From: JANNOG01 sp031398915
Lineage (GTDB): Bacteria; Actinomycetota; Actinomycetes; Actinomycetales; JBBAYJ01
Direction: 5' to 3'
Length of the DNA stretch: 64,000 nucleotides
Assembly (NCBI GenBank): GCA_031398915.1
Contig: JANNOG010000017.1
Span: forward strand, 1-64,000
Each line of letters starts with the position of its first letter. Positions within the stretch are counted from its first letter, which is position 1. Positions 26,897 to 36,167 of this stretch are shown piece after piece. The notes below the pieces were generated by a model. That model was not told the DNA's origin. It made no database searches and worked only from the letters and a program-made list of their open reading frames with translations. Made by a program: the position numbers and the translations under genes.

Positions 26897-28615
26897 GTGT
26901 CCGAAGGCGTCACGGTGGTCGACGAAGCTCCGGTGACGCCCGAGCGCGCCCACGCTCTTGCCCCGTGGGCCGTCCTCGTGGCGGTCCTGACGCTTTCTGT
27001 CGTGATCCGCGCCCAGGTACCCGTCCTCGTTCTGGCAGACGCCGCCATCGACGACACACTCGCGGTCCGGACGGCTGCTGCCCTGCGTGACGGCCTGTGG
27101 CTGGGCACGTACGACCAGCTGATCCTGGCCAAGGGCCCCGGCTACCCGATCTTCGTGGCCGCGATGGCGGAGGCGGGTATCGCCCTGAAGGTCGGCGAAG
27201 CTATGGCGCACGCCGCGGCAGCAGGCTTGGTGTCGCTCGCAGTGGCCCGGATCAGCGCCGCCCGCTGGGTGGCCGTGATCGCCGGCGCGGCTGTCGCACT
27301 GGACCCGGCGATGCTCGGTGACGAGGCTGCCCGGGTCAACCGACTCGGCTTCTACGCGTCGGTGTGCATCGCACTGTTCGCCCTCATCGTTCTCGTGGTG
27401 TGCCCCACCGGCCCGCGTGGCGACCGGCCTGCCGGTTTGCTCCTGTCGTTGCGGGTTCTGGTGCGGATCACGCTTGGGGTGGTGACGGGTGCCGTCCTTG
27501 CCGCCTACCTCGTCACGAGGGAGGAGCGGGTCTGGCTCGGACCGTCCGTCGCGCTCGCCGTGGTCGGCCTTCTCGTGCTCTCGCTGTCGCGCCCCAGGTC
27601 TACGTTCGGGCCGATCTGGGCCCGCTTGCTGCCACCGGTGGCGGGCCTGCTCGCAACTGCGGCTGTTGCGGCCGTGGGGGTCGGGGAGGTGACGGCCCGT
27701 AACGAGGCGGCGTACGGCGTACGGCAGATCACGGATTTCTCCGACGGGTCGTTCGCCGACCTGTTCGACGCCCTGGCCGCCGTCGACACCGGCCCGCCGC
27801 GCGATCTCGTACCGATCAGCTCAGCGCAGCGCACGCTCGCATACCAGCAGAGTCCGACCTTCGCCCAGGTCCGTACCGGCCTGGAGGTGGACCAGGCGTT
27901 CTGGGTGCAGGTCAGTTGTGAGGCGGTCGACGTGTGCGACGACTACGCCGGTGGCTGGTTTCCGTGGGCACTGCGCGGTGCGATCTGGGCGCAACTCGCG
28001 CCGGTCACGTCGGCCGCGCAGGCCGAGGCGTTCATGGCTCGCGCCACCGCTGAAATTCGGGCCGGATGCGATACCGCCTATGCCTGTCGACCGCCACCCA
28101 TTGCGGCGTTCTTTCCCGCTGTCGAGGCGATCGAGGCGTGGCAGGTCACCCGGCTGACCGCCACGGGAGTCGACGCGCTGGTCCGCTTCCGGACCGGGTC
28201 ACAGCCAGAGCGGCCCGGAAGTGCAGCGGACTGGGAGCGCTTCGCCGACGTCGTCGTCGGGGTGGCCGACACCCCCGAGGCCCAGGCGTCTGATCCGCCG
28301 GGCTGGGTCCGGTCGTGGCGGTGGATGGTCACAGGAGTGTTCGGCGCTCTACTCGCGCTGTTGGCAGTCCCGGCCCTGGGCGGCCTGGTGGTGTCACTCT
28401 CCCGCGGTACGCGACAGGAGCGGGCCATGGCCGTCGTGGGGGCCGCCGCGGGCGTGACGGTGGGGGTTCGGCTGACACTGCTCGCTCTGATCGAGTCGAC
28501 GTCGTTCCCCGCCATCGCTACCGGCTACCTGCTTCCGGTGTTCGCGCCGGCGCTGGTGAGCGTGGTGATCGGTACCTGGTGCTTGGCCCGCCGCGTGGCG
28601 TTCCAGGTCGGCTGA
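26897..28615 (+). CDS. Large multi-span membrane protein (GT-C-like architecture)
   Basis: 572 residues, no family recognised with confidence. About seven hydrophobic spans lie before residue ~265, then a long extracytoplasmic region (about 270-480) with two cysteine pairs (SCEAVDVC and GCDTAYAC), then three further spans. An ADAAIDD segment follows the first span, where GT-C enzymes carry their acidic catalytic motif. GTG 26897 is chosen for AAGGGG six bases upstream; the open frame begins earlier at 26651 inside the divergent gene. A lipid-sugar-dependent glycosyltransferase is a reasonable guess. Confidence 0.65.
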   Translation: MSEGVTVVDEAPVTPERAHALAPWAVLVAVLTLSVVIRAQVPVLVLADAAIDDTLAVRTAAALRDGLWLGTYDQLILAKGPGYPIFVAAMAEAGIALKVGEAMAHAAAAGLVSLAVARISAARWVAVIAGAAVALDPAMLGDEAARVNRLGFYASVCIALFALIVLVVCPTGPRGDRPAGLLLSLRVLVRITLGVVTGAVLAAYLVTREERVWLGPSVALAVVGLLVLSLSRPRSTFGPIWARLLPPVAGLLATAAVAAVGVGEVTARNEAAYGVRQITDFSDGSFADLFDALAAVDTGPPRDLVPISSAQRTLAYQQSPTFAQVRTGLEVDQAFWVQVSCEAVDVCDDYAGGWFPWALRGAIWAQLAPVTSAAQAEAFMARATAEIRAGCDTAYACRPPPIAAFFPAVEAIEAWQVTRLTATGVDALVRFRTGSQPERPGSAADWERFADVVVGVADTPEAQASDPPGWVRSWRWMVTGVFGALLALLAVPALGGLVVSLSRGTRQERAMAVVGAAAGVTVGVRLTLLALIESTSFPAIATGYLLPVFAPALVSVVIGTWCLARRVAFQVG

Positions 28616-28623
28616 GCCGGCCG

Positions 28624-29166
28624 TCAGGATCGCTCGAAGACGAACAGGTGGTTCAGGCCGAGCTGGAACCGCGCCCGGCGGACCAGTCGCCACCTGGGCG
28701 TGGTGAACACCCTCGTGACTGCGGCCACGTCGAAGCCGTGATGTTCGTGCGTGTGCATCCCGTCGATCAGTCGCACGGCGATCAGCACGTGCAGGATCTT
28801 GTCGACGAGGGGGTGGGGCACGGTCGCGACGAATCGACCACCCGGTCGGACGAGGTCGTGCAGGTTCCGTTCCCATGCGCCCAGATCGTCGTCGTCGAGA
28901 TGTTCGAGGACAGCCAGCGCCATCGCCGCGTCGAAGGGGCCGACCTCGCCCGGCAGGTCGACCGGGAACATGCCTTGGACGAGGCGGACCCCGGCGTCGA
29001 GGTGAGCCGAAGGGGCATCGGGGTCGATGCCCACCCCCGTGACCGGCCACCGCCGGAACGCCACCCCGTCTGCGGTGCCGATGTCGAGCAAGCGGGCGTG
29101 GGTTGGGATCCACGGCCTGGCCTTCGCCAGCCGCCAGCGCTGCAACAAGCGATCCAAGGGCGTCAC
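28624..29166 (-). CDS. Class I SAM-dependent methyltransferase
   Basis: 180 residues with LLDIGTADGVAF as motif I, VGIDPDA after beta-2, AMALAVLEHLDDDD as motif IV and VRPGGRFVATVPHP. The C-terminal part (HEHHGFD) resembles methyltransferases of lipid or sugar intermediates. GTG 29166 has TACCTT eight bases upstream. It stands alone, convergent with the 26897 gene and divergent from rmlB. Substrate unknown; a sugar O-methyltransferase is suggested by context only. Confidence 0.75.
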   Translation of the reverse strand: MTPLDRLLQRWRLAKARPWIPTHARLLDIGTADGVAFRRWPVTGVGIDPDAPSAHLDAGVRLVQGMFPVDLPGEVGPFDAAMALAVLEHLDDDDLGAWERNLHDLVRPGGRFVATVPHPLVDKILHVLIAVRLIDGMHTHEHHGFDVAAVTRVFTTPRWRLVRRARFQLGLNHLFVFERS

Positions 29167-29243
29167 GAGGGCCTAAGGTAACCCGCGACCCGCTGCCTTG
29201 GCTTGCGCCTGGCTGCGCGCACCCGAACTCGGAAGGACTCGTC
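29167..29243. promoter_or_regulatory. Divergent promoter region of methyltransferase and rmlB
   Basis: TACCTT at 29180-29175 on the minus strand is eight bases from GTG 29166. TAAGGT at 29174-29179 on the plus strand overlaps it; the rmlB message would then have a leader of about 58 bases with GGAAGGA ahead of ATG 29244. Confidence 0.5.
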
Positions 29244-30233
29244 ATGAGGCTCCTCGTCACCGGAGGCGCGGGATTCATCGGTAGTCACTACGTCCGGACG
29301 GCCCTGTCCGGTGGCTACGAAGGATTCTCGCCCGAATCGATCGTCGTACTCGACGCACTCACCTACGCCGGCAATCGCGCCAATCTCGAACCTGTTGCCG
29401 CAGACCCCCGGCTGCGCTTCGTCGAGGGCGACATTCGAGACACCGACCTCGTGGACTCGGTCATGGCGGCCGTGGACCAGGTGGTGCACTTCGCGGCGGA
29501 GTCGCACGTGGACCGGTCGATCATGGGTGCTGCGGACTTCGTCGTCACCAACGTGGTCGGGACCCAGGTCCTCCTGGACGCGGCGCTCCGTCACGGGATC
29601 GAGAAGTTCGTCCACGTCTCGACGGACGAGGTGTACGGCTCGATCGAGACCGGATCGTGGCCGGAGACCCACCCGCTCGAACCCAACAGCCCCTACTCGG
29701 CGTCAAAGGCCAGCAGCGATCTGCTGGCCCGGGCCTACTTCAGGACGCACCAGCTGCCGGTGTGCATCACCCGGTGCTCGAATAACTACGGCCCCTATCA
29801 GTTCCCCGAGAAGGTCATTCCGCTGTTCGTGACGAACCTGCTCGACGGATTGAGCGTTCCGCTGTACGGCGAGGGCACCAACATCCGCGACTGGTTGCAT
29901 GTGGATGACCATTGCCGCGGCATCCAGCTGGTCCTCACCGCCGGACGCGCCGGCGAGGTGTACAACATCGGCGGCGGCACCGAACTGTCCAACCGCGAAC
30001 TGACCGAGCAACTGCTGGCCTCGGTAGGCGCTGACTGGTCGAGCGTGCGCCGCGTCGAGGACCGCAAGGGCCACGACCTGCGGTACTCGGTGGACATCAG
30101 CAAGATCCACGACGAGCTGGGTTACGAGCCCCGCATGCCGTTCGAGCAGGGCCTCGCCGACACGGTCGCGTGGTATCGCGACAACCGGGCGTGGTGGGAG
30201 CCGTTGAAGTCACGCGCGGCCCTGGTCGGCTGA
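29244..30233 (+). CDS. rmlB: dTDP-glucose 4,6-dehydratase
   Basis: Second step to dTDP-rhamnose. 329 residues, extended SDR fold: GGAGFIGSH (7-15), STDEVYG with the Thr-Asp-Glu active-site set, NSPYSASKA with the Tyr-x3-Lys pair, RCSNNYGP and FPEKVIPLF. ATG 29244 follows GGAAGGAC at a good distance; the in-frame extension upstream overlaps the divergent methyltransferase and is rejected. rmlC starts two bases after its stop. Confidence 0.96.
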   Translation: MRLLVTGGAGFIGSHYVRTALSGGYEGFSPESIVVLDALTYAGNRANLEPVAADPRLRFVEGDIRDTDLVDSVMAAVDQVVHFAAESHVDRSIMGAADFVVTNVVGTQVLLDAALRHGIEKFVHVSTDEVYGSIETGSWPETHPLEPNSPYSASKASSDLLARAYFRTHQLPVCITRCSNNYGPYQFPEKVIPLFVTNLLDGLSVPLYGEGTNIRDWLHVDDHCRGIQLVLTAGRAGEVYNIGGGTELSNRELTEQLLASVGADWSSVRRVEDRKGHDLRYSVDISKIHDELGYEPRMPFEQGLADTVAWYRDNRAWWEPLKSRAALVG

Positions 30234-30235
30234 GC

Positions 30236-30874
30236 GTGGAGGTCAGAGAACTCACGATCGCCGGGGCCTACGAGATCACCCCCAGACAGTTCGGGGATCC
30301 CCGCGGTCGATTCCTCGAATGGTTCACAGCGGAGTCCTTCGAGTCGTTTGCCGGGCACCCGTTGACGGTCGCCCAGTCCAACCTGTCCGTTTCCGCGGCC
30401 GGGGTGGTGCGCGGCATCCACTTCGCGGACGTCCCGCCCGGGCAGGCCAAGTACGTGACGTGCATGGCCGGTGCGGTCCTGGACGTCGTGGTCGACATCC
30501 GGGTCGGCAGTCCGACCTTCGGCCAGTGGGACTCGGTGTTGTTGGACGACCTCGATCGGCGCGCGATCTATCTCGGCGAGGGACTCGGTCACGCCTTCAT
30601 GTCCCTGGCTGACGGCGCGACGGTTGCGTACCTGTGCTCGACCCCCTACGCACCCGAGCGTGAGCACGGTGTTCATCCGCTGGACCCAAGTATTGCGATC
30701 GCCTGGCCGACGACTGCCCGCGACGGTTCGTCGATCGAGGTGCAACTGTCCGACAAGGACGCGGCTGCGCCCACCCTCGTCGAGGCTCGTGATCGGGGCC
30801 TCCTGCCGGACGCGTCCGTGGTGGCGTCCTACCTCGACGGGCTCCGTACCCCCTCCGTCGCGGCCTCGCGATAG
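30236..30874 (+). CDS. rmlC: dTDP-4-dehydrorhamnose 3,5-epimerase
   Basis: Third step to dTDP-rhamnose. 212 residues, cupin fold: DPRGRFLEWF, LTVAQSNLSVS, GVVRGIHFADVPPGQAKYVTC containing the active-site His of RGIHF, DVVVDIRVGSPTFGQW, and GLGHAFMSL. GTG 30236 lies two bases after the rmlB stop, so the pair is coupled. Its last 46 bases overlap the 3' end of the convergent glycosyltransferase gene. Confidence 0.95.
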   Translation: MEVRELTIAGAYEITPRQFGDPRGRFLEWFTAESFESFAGHPLTVAQSNLSVSAAGVVRGIHFADVPPGQAKYVTCMAGAVLDVVVDIRVGSPTFGQWDSVLLDDLDRRAIYLGEGLGHAFMSLADGATVAYLCSTPYAPEREHGVHPLDPSIAIAWPTTARDGSSIEVQLSDKDAAAPTLVEARDRGLLPDASVVASYLDGLRTPSVAASR

Positions 30875-31977
30875 ACCGTGGCCGTCGCCGCTGCCGCCCG
30901 TTCCCACGTGAACTCGGCAGCTCTGGGCCGAGCCGCCGCAGCCAATTCCGCCCGGCGCCGCATGGCGTCGGTCAGGCCGTCGCGAATGGAGACCACGTGG
31001 TTGGGGTCCACCGTGACGCAGGCGTCGGCGCCGACATCGGCCATCGGACTCCCGGCCGACGTGACGACGGGAACGCCCTGCGCCATGGCCTCCAGGACCG
31101 GCATGCCGAAGCCCTCCTGGAACGACGGATAGCAGAAAACCTCGGCCCCGCGGTAGGCGATCTGCAGATCCGCCGGAGACAGGAACCCGGCGCGGTGGAT
31201 CCGGGCCGCGACTGCGGGCGGCGGCGGTTCGGTCGGGCCCCAGCCCTCGGGCCCGACCAGCACCAGGTCGACCCCGGGATCGTCGATCGCCACCAGCTGG
31301 GAGAAGGCCGCGACCAGACCGGTCAGATTCTTGCGTGGCTCGTGCGTGCCGCACCACAGGATGTACGGGCGCGCAACGCCGACCCGGTGTCGAAGGTCGG
31401 CGATCATGGCATCGGTCACCGAGTCAGCGGCAGGGACTCGCACGCCGTGCGGAACGACCCGGATGCGATCCGCCTCGAATCCCTCCCGGATGCAGTCGTC
31501 CCGGGTCTGTGTCGACGGCACCACGACCCTCACCGCATGACGTCGCGCCAGGTCGGTGCCTCGTCGAAAGAAGCGGACGCCTCGCGGGGAGAACCACGTC
31601 GAGTTGGTGAGGAATGCCAGGTCGTGAATCGTCGTGACCAGTGGCGCCGATGCCGGCGGGACTGCCGGCGACGTCGCATGGACGACGTCCACTCCGGACG
31701 CCAGGCTCGGCCGCAGGCCATGATCCACAGGGGGCCACCGCAGGGCATGCCACGACCGGTACAGCAACTGCCGCGGCAGCCCCAGGTGATGGACCGGCAC
31801 GGGTGGTTGCCACGGCGGCGGGGCGTCGCTGCCGTGGCGTGCCGCCACGCCGAATATGTCGAGGTCCTCGAAGGTGCGTAGCTGGGCCAACAACGCGTTG
31901 GTCGAGGCGGCAGTTCCTCCGGGGGAGCGCTGCCAGGACTGTTCCACCGTCACGGCGACTCGCAATGATTCGGGCAT
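30829..31977 (-). CDS. Glycosyltransferase family 4 (mannosyltransferase-like)
   Basis: 382-residue GT-B enzyme: SPGGTAASTNALLAQL near the start, VVHATSPAVPP, TTIHDLAFL, the linker PYILWCGTHEPRKNL, AYRGAEVFCYPSFQEGFGMPVLEAMAQG with the E-x7-E motif, and a TVDPN end. The open frame extends to 32352, but ATG 31977 has TAGGGT eight bases upstream and gives the usual GT4 N-terminus. The gene overlaps rmlC tail to tail. The closest style is alpha-mannosyl- or rhamnosyltransferase; donor unknown. Confidence 0.85.
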   Translation of the reverse strand: MPESLRVAVTVEQSWQRSPGGTAASTNALLAQLRTFEDLDIFGVAARHGSDAPPPWQPPVPVHHLGLPRQLLYRSWHALRWPPVDHGLRPSLASGVDVVHATSPAVPPASAPLVTTIHDLAFLTNSTWFSPRGVRFFRRGTDLARRHAVRVVVPSTQTRDDCIREGFEADRIRVVPHGVRVPAADSVTDAMIADLRHRVGVARPYILWCGTHEPRKNLTGLVAAFSQLVAIDDPGVDLVLVGPEGWGPTEPPPPAVAARIHRAGFLSPADLQIAYRGAEVFCYPSFQEGFGMPVLEAMAQGVPVVTSAGSPMADVGADACVTVDPNHVVSIRDGLTDAMRRRAELAAAARPRAAEFTWERAAAATATVYREAATEGVRSPSR

Positions 31978-32027
31978 TGAGTCGAACCCTATGTCCTGTC
32001 GGCAGCGACATAGCATTGTGTATCCCT
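31978..32027. promoter_or_regulatory. Divergent promoter region
   Basis: TAGGGT at 31991-31986 (minus) is eight bases from ATG 31977. TAGCAT at 32011-32016 (plus) is 11 bases from GTG 32028, which would leave a leader of only a few bases. Confidence 0.5.
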
Positions 32028-32657
32028 GTGATCGCAGATAGTGATGAGACGCGACGTCCATCGGGCAGGCCGGACACCACGGGCCACGAATATGCCGAGA
32101 GACTCCGTGCTCTCGAAACCGTGTGGTGGAAACGCGCTCTCGATGTCCAGGGTCCCTACCGGCGCAATCTCGCACGGCTGAACCTCGGCCCGACCCTTGA
32201 CGTGGGTTGCGGCATCGGGCGCAACCTCGTCCATCTCCCGCCCGGCAGCCTGGGGGTGGACCACAACGTCGAGTCCGTCCGGATCGCCGGGGAGCGAGGG
32301 CTGGCGGCCATGACCGGTGACGAGTTCGATGCGACGGCGGCGGGGAGGGCACCCTTCGAGTCGCTGCTCATGGCACATGTCCTCGAGCACATGACCGAGG
32401 TGCAGGGTGACGAGTTGCTCGCCCACTACCTGCCTCACGTGATGCCGGGCGGGACCGTGGTGCTGATCTGCCCGCAGGAGCGCGGGTTCTCCTCCGATGA
32501 CACCCACGTCCGCTTCGTCGACGAGGTGGGCCTGCGAGAACACGCCGGCCGTCACGGCATCGCGCAGGTGCACAGTCGATCCTTCCCATTCCCCCGGGCA
32601 CTGGGGCGGCTGTTCACGTACAACGAGTTCGTCTTCGTGGGTCGCGTGGAGGGCTAG
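32028..32657 (+). CDS. Class I SAM-dependent methyltransferase
   Basis: 209 residues: TLDVGCGIGRNL as motif I, LGVDHNVESV after beta-2, LLMAHVLEHMTE as motif IV and VMPGGTVVLICPQERGF. The frame is open far upstream (from 31641) but that part is a shadow of the divergent glycosyltransferase; GTG 32028 is the first start after the TAGCAT element. Upstream of a GT4 gene and wbbL on the same strand. Substrate unknown, possibly a sugar in the surface polymer. Confidence 0.78.
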   Translation: MIADSDETRRPSGRPDTTGHEYAERLRALETVWWKRALDVQGPYRRNLARLNLGPTLDVGCGIGRNLVHLPPGSLGVDHNVESVRIAGERGLAAMTGDEFDATAAGRAPFESLLMAHVLEHMTEVQGDELLAHYLPHVMPGGTVVLICPQERGFSSDDTHVRFVDEVGLREHAGRHGIAQVHSRSFPFPRALGRLFTYNEFVFVGRVEG

Positions 32658-32666
32658 TCCTCGCGC

Positions 32667-32672
32667 TAGCGT
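32667..32672 (+). promoter_or_regulatory. Leaderless -10 element (TAGCGT)
   Basis: TAGCGT, then eight bases, then ATG 32681; no Shine-Dalgarno sequence precedes the start. Confidence 0.55.
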
Positions 32673-32680
32673 GACCCTTG

Positions 32681-33841
32681 ATGGGTGAGTCACGAGTCGT
32701 CCTGGACGCCACCGCCGTCCCGGCCGATCGGGGGGGCGTGGGGCGATACGTCGATGCCCTGATCGCGGCCCTTGCGGTGGCGGGCCGCCCCCCTGTCGTG
32801 GTGGCCACCGAGCGCGACGGCGGCCTGTTCGCTGGTCTGGGCGCGCGCGAGGTGGTGCCGGTCGTCACAGCGGGCCGCGGGCGAGTGGCCCGGTTGGCGT
32901 GGGAACAGGCGGGATTTCCCTCGCTGCTGCGTCGCCTCGGCGCCGACGTGGTCCACAGCCCCCACTACACGATGCCCTGGCGAGCGCCGTGCGCCCGGGT
33001 CGTCACGGTGCACGACGCCACCTTCTTCACCGACCCTGACCTGCATCTGGGTGTCAAGTCGACGACGTTTCGCGCGGCCACCCGGACTGCCGTCGCGCGC
33101 GCGGATCGATGCGTCGTCCCGTCGGCGGCCACCCGGACGGAATTGGTCCGGTTGCTGCCCGGAGCCGACCCGGACCGGATCGCCGTCGTCGGCCACGGCG
33201 TCGACACCAGCCGCTTCAGCGTGCCGTCGGGTGAGCAGGTGACAGCCTTCGCGGCGCGGCTGGGTCTGACGGGCAGGCGCTGGATCGCCTTCCTCGGCAC
33301 CTTGGAGCCGCGCAAGAACGTCGGCGGTCTGATTCGCGCCTGGGTGCACGCGTTCGCCGACGCAGCGGCGGCGGACCCGCGCTCGGCGCCGGTGCTGGTG
33401 CTGGCCGGGGGCGCCGGCTGGGGGAGTGGCGTCGACGACGCCTTGGACCTGGTGCCACCGACGATGACCGTGCTGCGTCCGGGGTACCTGCCCGTCGAGG
33501 ATCTCCCCGCCCTGCTGGGTGGCGCCCTCCTGGTCGCGTACCCCTCGTTCGGTGAGGGTTTCGGTCTACCCGTGTTGGAGGCGATGGCCTGTGGTGCCTG
33601 CGTGCTGACCACTCGTCGGCTGTCCCTACCCGAGGTCGGTGGCGACGCGGTCGCCTACTGCGAGCCAGACGTGGCGTCGATCGCGCGCCAGCTGTCCCGG
33701 TTGTCCGCCGACGACGGCACCCGGGCAGAACTGAGCCGCCTCGCCGTCGCCCGTGCAGCCACGTTCACCTGGCGGCGGTGCGCAGAAGGTCATGTCGATG
33801 CCTACGACCGGGCGCTGGCCGCCCACCGGGCCCGCCGATGA
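32681..33841 (+). CDS. Glycosyltransferase family 4
   Basis: 386-residue GT-B enzyme: ATAVPADRGGVGRYVDAL, VVHSPHYTMPW, VVTVHDATFFTDP, IAFLGTLEPRKNVGGL and AYPSFGEGFGLPVLEAMACG with the E-x7-E motif. ATG 32681 follows TAGCGT (32667-32672) by eight bases; the TTG just before it is ignored. It overlaps wbbL as ATGA, so the two are probably translated together. In mycobacteria such enzymes act on phosphatidylinositol mannosides or glycolipids, but the substrate here is not deducible. Confidence 0.86.
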   Translation: MGESRVVLDATAVPADRGGVGRYVDALIAALAVAGRPPVVVATERDGGLFAGLGAREVVPVVTAGRGRVARLAWEQAGFPSLLRRLGADVVHSPHYTMPWRAPCARVVTVHDATFFTDPDLHLGVKSTTFRAATRTAVARADRCVVPSAATRTELVRLLPGADPDRIAVVGHGVDTSRFSVPSGEQVTAFAARLGLTGRRWIAFLGTLEPRKNVGGLIRAWVHAFADAAAADPRSAPVLVLAGGAGWGSGVDDALDLVPPTMTVLRPGYLPVEDLPALLGGALLVAYPSFGEGFGLPVLEAMACGACVLTTRRLSLPEVGGDAVAYCEPDVASIARQLSRLSADDGTRAELSRLAVARAATFTWRRCAEGHVDAYDRALAAHRARR

Positions 33842-34824
33842 CCACGGATGCGAAGACCGATGTCACTCTGCCCGCACGTGTCGACGTGAGCATGGACGTC
33901 GTCGTCGTCACGTACTCACCCGGGGACACCCTCGCCACGTTCCTGGCAACCCTGGCGGCGGCCACCAGCCGGTCGTACTCGGTGGTCATGGCCGACAACG
34001 GGTCGACGGACGGCGCGCCGCACGCAGCCGCCGCCGAAGGGGGTGCAGTGCTGCTGCCGACCGGGGCGAACCTGGGCTACGGCGGTGCCGCCAACCGCGG
34101 TGCGAGCCTGGGCCGGGCACCCTGGCTGGTCGTCGCCAACCCGGACGTGGAGTGGGCGCCCGGCAGCCTGGACGCCCTGCTCGACGCCGCCGACCGGTGG
34201 CCGCGCGCCGGTGCCTTCGGGCCGATGATCGTGTCCCCCGACGGTTCGCTGTACCCATCCGCCCGAGCGCTCCCGTCGCTGGGGCGTGGTGTCGGCCACG
34301 CGATGTTCGGCTGGTTGTGGCCGTCGAATCCCTGGACCCGCTCCTACCGCCAGGAGCACCAGGAGCCGAGCGAGCGCGAGACGGGCTGGTTGTCCGGCTC
34401 CTGCCTGGTGCTGCGCCGCGACGCCTTCGAGGCGGTCGGCGGCTTCGACGACGGGTACTTCATGTTCTTCGAAGACCTCGATCTGTGTGAGCGGTTGGCC
34501 GCAACGGGGTGGTCGTCGGTGTACGTGCCGGGCGCGCGGGTGACGCACGAGGGTGGCGCATCGTGGCGCTCGACGCCCGACGCGATGGTCCGCGCCCACC
34601 ACCACTCGGCCTGGCGTTACGTCTCACGGCGCTATTCGGGCCCGCGATACGCCGGGATCCGGGCGGTGCTGTGGGCCGGTCTGCAGATCCGCTACCTGCT
34701 GTCGCGGGTGGTGCGTCGAGTCGGTGAGGGTGCTGTGGCGACCCGCCAGGCACCCTCGCCCGAGTCGGACCACAGCCCCCGGCGCTCAGCGGAAGATCCG
34801 GATCTTGTCGGCGGAGACCTCTGA
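33838..34824 (+). CDS. wbbL: N-acetylglucosaminyl-diphospho-decaprenol L-rhamnosyltransferase
   Basis: WbbL adds rhamnose from dTDP-Rha to GlcNAc-PP-decaprenol, completing the arabinogalactan linker disaccharide on the cytoplasmic face. The 328 residues follow mycobacterial WbbL motif for motif from memory: VVVVTYSPGDTL, MADNGSTDGAP, LLPTGANLGYGGA, VVANPDVEW (metal site), DAADRWPRAGAFGPMI, SLYPSARALPSL, WPSNPWTRSYRQEH, GWLSGSCLVLRR and YFMFFEDLDL. The stop of the upstream gene overlaps its ATG as ATGA. This is the strongest single marker for Mycobacteriales. Its tail overlaps the convergent Fe-S gene by 39 bases. Confidence 0.93.
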   Translation: MTTDAKTDVTLPARVDVSMDVVVVTYSPGDTLATFLATLAAATSRSYSVVMADNGSTDGAPHAAAAEGGAVLLPTGANLGYGGAANRGASLGRAPWLVVANPDVEWAPGSLDALLDAADRWPRAGAFGPMIVSPDGSLYPSARALPSLGRGVGHAMFGWLWPSNPWTRSYRQEHQEPSERETGWLSGSCLVLRRDAFEAVGGFDDGYFMFFEDLDLCERLAATGWSSVYVPGARVTHEGGASWRSTPDAMVRAHHHSAWRYVSRRYSGPRYAGIRAVLWAGLQIRYLLSRVVRRVGEGAVATRQAPSPESDHSPRRSAEDPDLVGGDL

Positions 34825-36132
34825 GCGGCGCCCGGTCAGGCTCTTGATCCGTACGATCCGGACCAGGAACCAGTCGAGGTAGCGCTTGGCCAGCCGAGGA
34901 AACTCACGAGTGGCCTTGCGCCACCACAGCGCCCGGTATCGTCCCGCCGCCTGCAGCGCCAGCTTGTGCTGTAGCTCCCCATGGAACGCCGCGGCCTGCT
35001 CGGGGGTGTGCAGGCGTGCGGCCTCACGGTTGGGGCCCGTCATCGCCGGATACGGCAGGCCCTCGGCGGCCAGGTACGCCTGGTAGGCGTAGGCGAAGTC
35101 GCCGAACACCACTCGCCGGGTCTGGGACTCGGTGATCTCGTCGACGCTCACGTCGGTCGACTGGATCCGACCGGCGGCGGTCAGCTCGGCGACCACGGCA
35201 CGGGTCGCGTCGGTGCGGGTGATCAGCAGGCTGATCCCGGTCGTCGTGTATACGGTGCTGGGTAGCCAGGCGTCGCCCACGACGATGTCGGCCAGGAAGT
35301 TCGAGTGGTTGACGCACAGGTGGCAGCGGGGGATGTTGAACGAGCGGTCGAACGCCACCTGGTAACTGAAATCCACCCGCCGACTGACCGACACGGTCTT
35401 GTCCGGGGTGGGCAACCGCAGCCGACCGACCGGGCCGCCGCCGCGCCAGGACACATCGGTCAGGGCGTCCGGATCGACACCCTTGAACAGACTGATCGCC
35501 CGCAGCGCGTGATGGGTGTACTGCCAGCCGCACAACAGGCCGATGGTGGTGTGGATCCGATCCGCAAGTGCGGGTTCCAGGGTGTGGATGTAGGAGTAGA
35601 TGCCCTCCAACTGGCAGGGGATCGCCACCAGGACGTACCTGCCGGGTCGCTCACGCAAGATCCTCAAGGCACCGTCGAAGGGGACCGCGTGGTAGATCGA
35701 CCCAGGAAGGGCGTCGACGTCGGCGGCATCGGTGACCAGTCCGGCTGAAAAGTCGGTACCCCCGTCGTGGCTGAGGCTGATGATGCCGTCCACCTCACCG
35801 GAGGCCAGGTAGTGCAGCAGCAGCTCCTTGATCAGCCCACCCGACGAGGCCGCCGTATTGCGCTCCACGCTGGTCGACTGGGCCAGGAACACCGCCTCGA
35901 CGACGCCGTGCGGACCGGGTTCGGCGCCGGGGAACACCTGCGCCTGCAGGTGGTCGAAGTCCACCGCGATCGCCGGGCACACCGACGCGGCGCGAGCGGT
36001 CGAGGCGTGCGACGGCCGGTAGGACAGTCTTGTGGTGTCCAGTGTCAACGACACCGTCGAGTCCGCGGCCGTGCATGCGCCACAGCCGATGCACATGCCC
36101 GAATCGATGACGCCCTGCAGGTCCTGTGTCAC
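34786..36132 (-). CDS. Coenzyme F420 hydrogenase/dehydrogenase beta-subunit-like iron-sulfur flavoprotein
   Basis: 448 residues. The N-terminus has a ferredoxin-like cluster CIGCGAC (Cys14, 17, 20) with a further Cys-Pro near residue 51. The C-terminal FrhB domain shows the hallmark CHLCVNHSNFLADIVVGDAW. The family moves electrons between F420H2 or ferredoxin and a partner. Members occur beside polysaccharide pyruvyltransferases in capsule loci, as here (the divergent gene), but their reaction there is unknown; reduction of a sugar or lipid intermediate is possible. GTG 36132 is chosen for AAGGACGAGGAC just upstream; the longer frame from 36324 runs through a tandem repeat. F420 genes lie 11 kb away. 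Confidence 0.85.
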   Translation of the reverse strand: MTQDLQGVIDSGMCIGCGACTAADSTVSLTLDTTRLSYRPSHASTARAASVCPAIAVDFDHLQAQVFPGAEPGPHGVVEAVFLAQSTSVERNTAASSGGLIKELLLHYLASGEVDGIISLSHDGGTDFSAGLVTDAADVDALPGSIYHAVPFDGALRILRERPGRYVLVAIPCQLEGIYSYIHTLEPALADRIHTTIGLLCGWQYTHHALRAISLFKGVDPDALTDVSWRGGGPVGRLRLPTPDKTVSVSRRVDFSYQVAFDRSFNIPRCHLCVNHSNFLADIVVGDAWLPSTVYTTTGISLLITRTDATRAVVAELTAAGRIQSTDVSVDEITESQTRRVVFGDFAYAYQAYLAAEGLPYPAMTGPNREAARLHTPEQAAAFHGELQHKLALQAAGRYRALWWRKATREFPRLAKRYLDWFLVRIVRIKSLTGRRSEVSADKIRIFR

Positions 36133-36167
36133 TGTCCTCGTCCTTCGATATCGCTGAACGTTCTGGC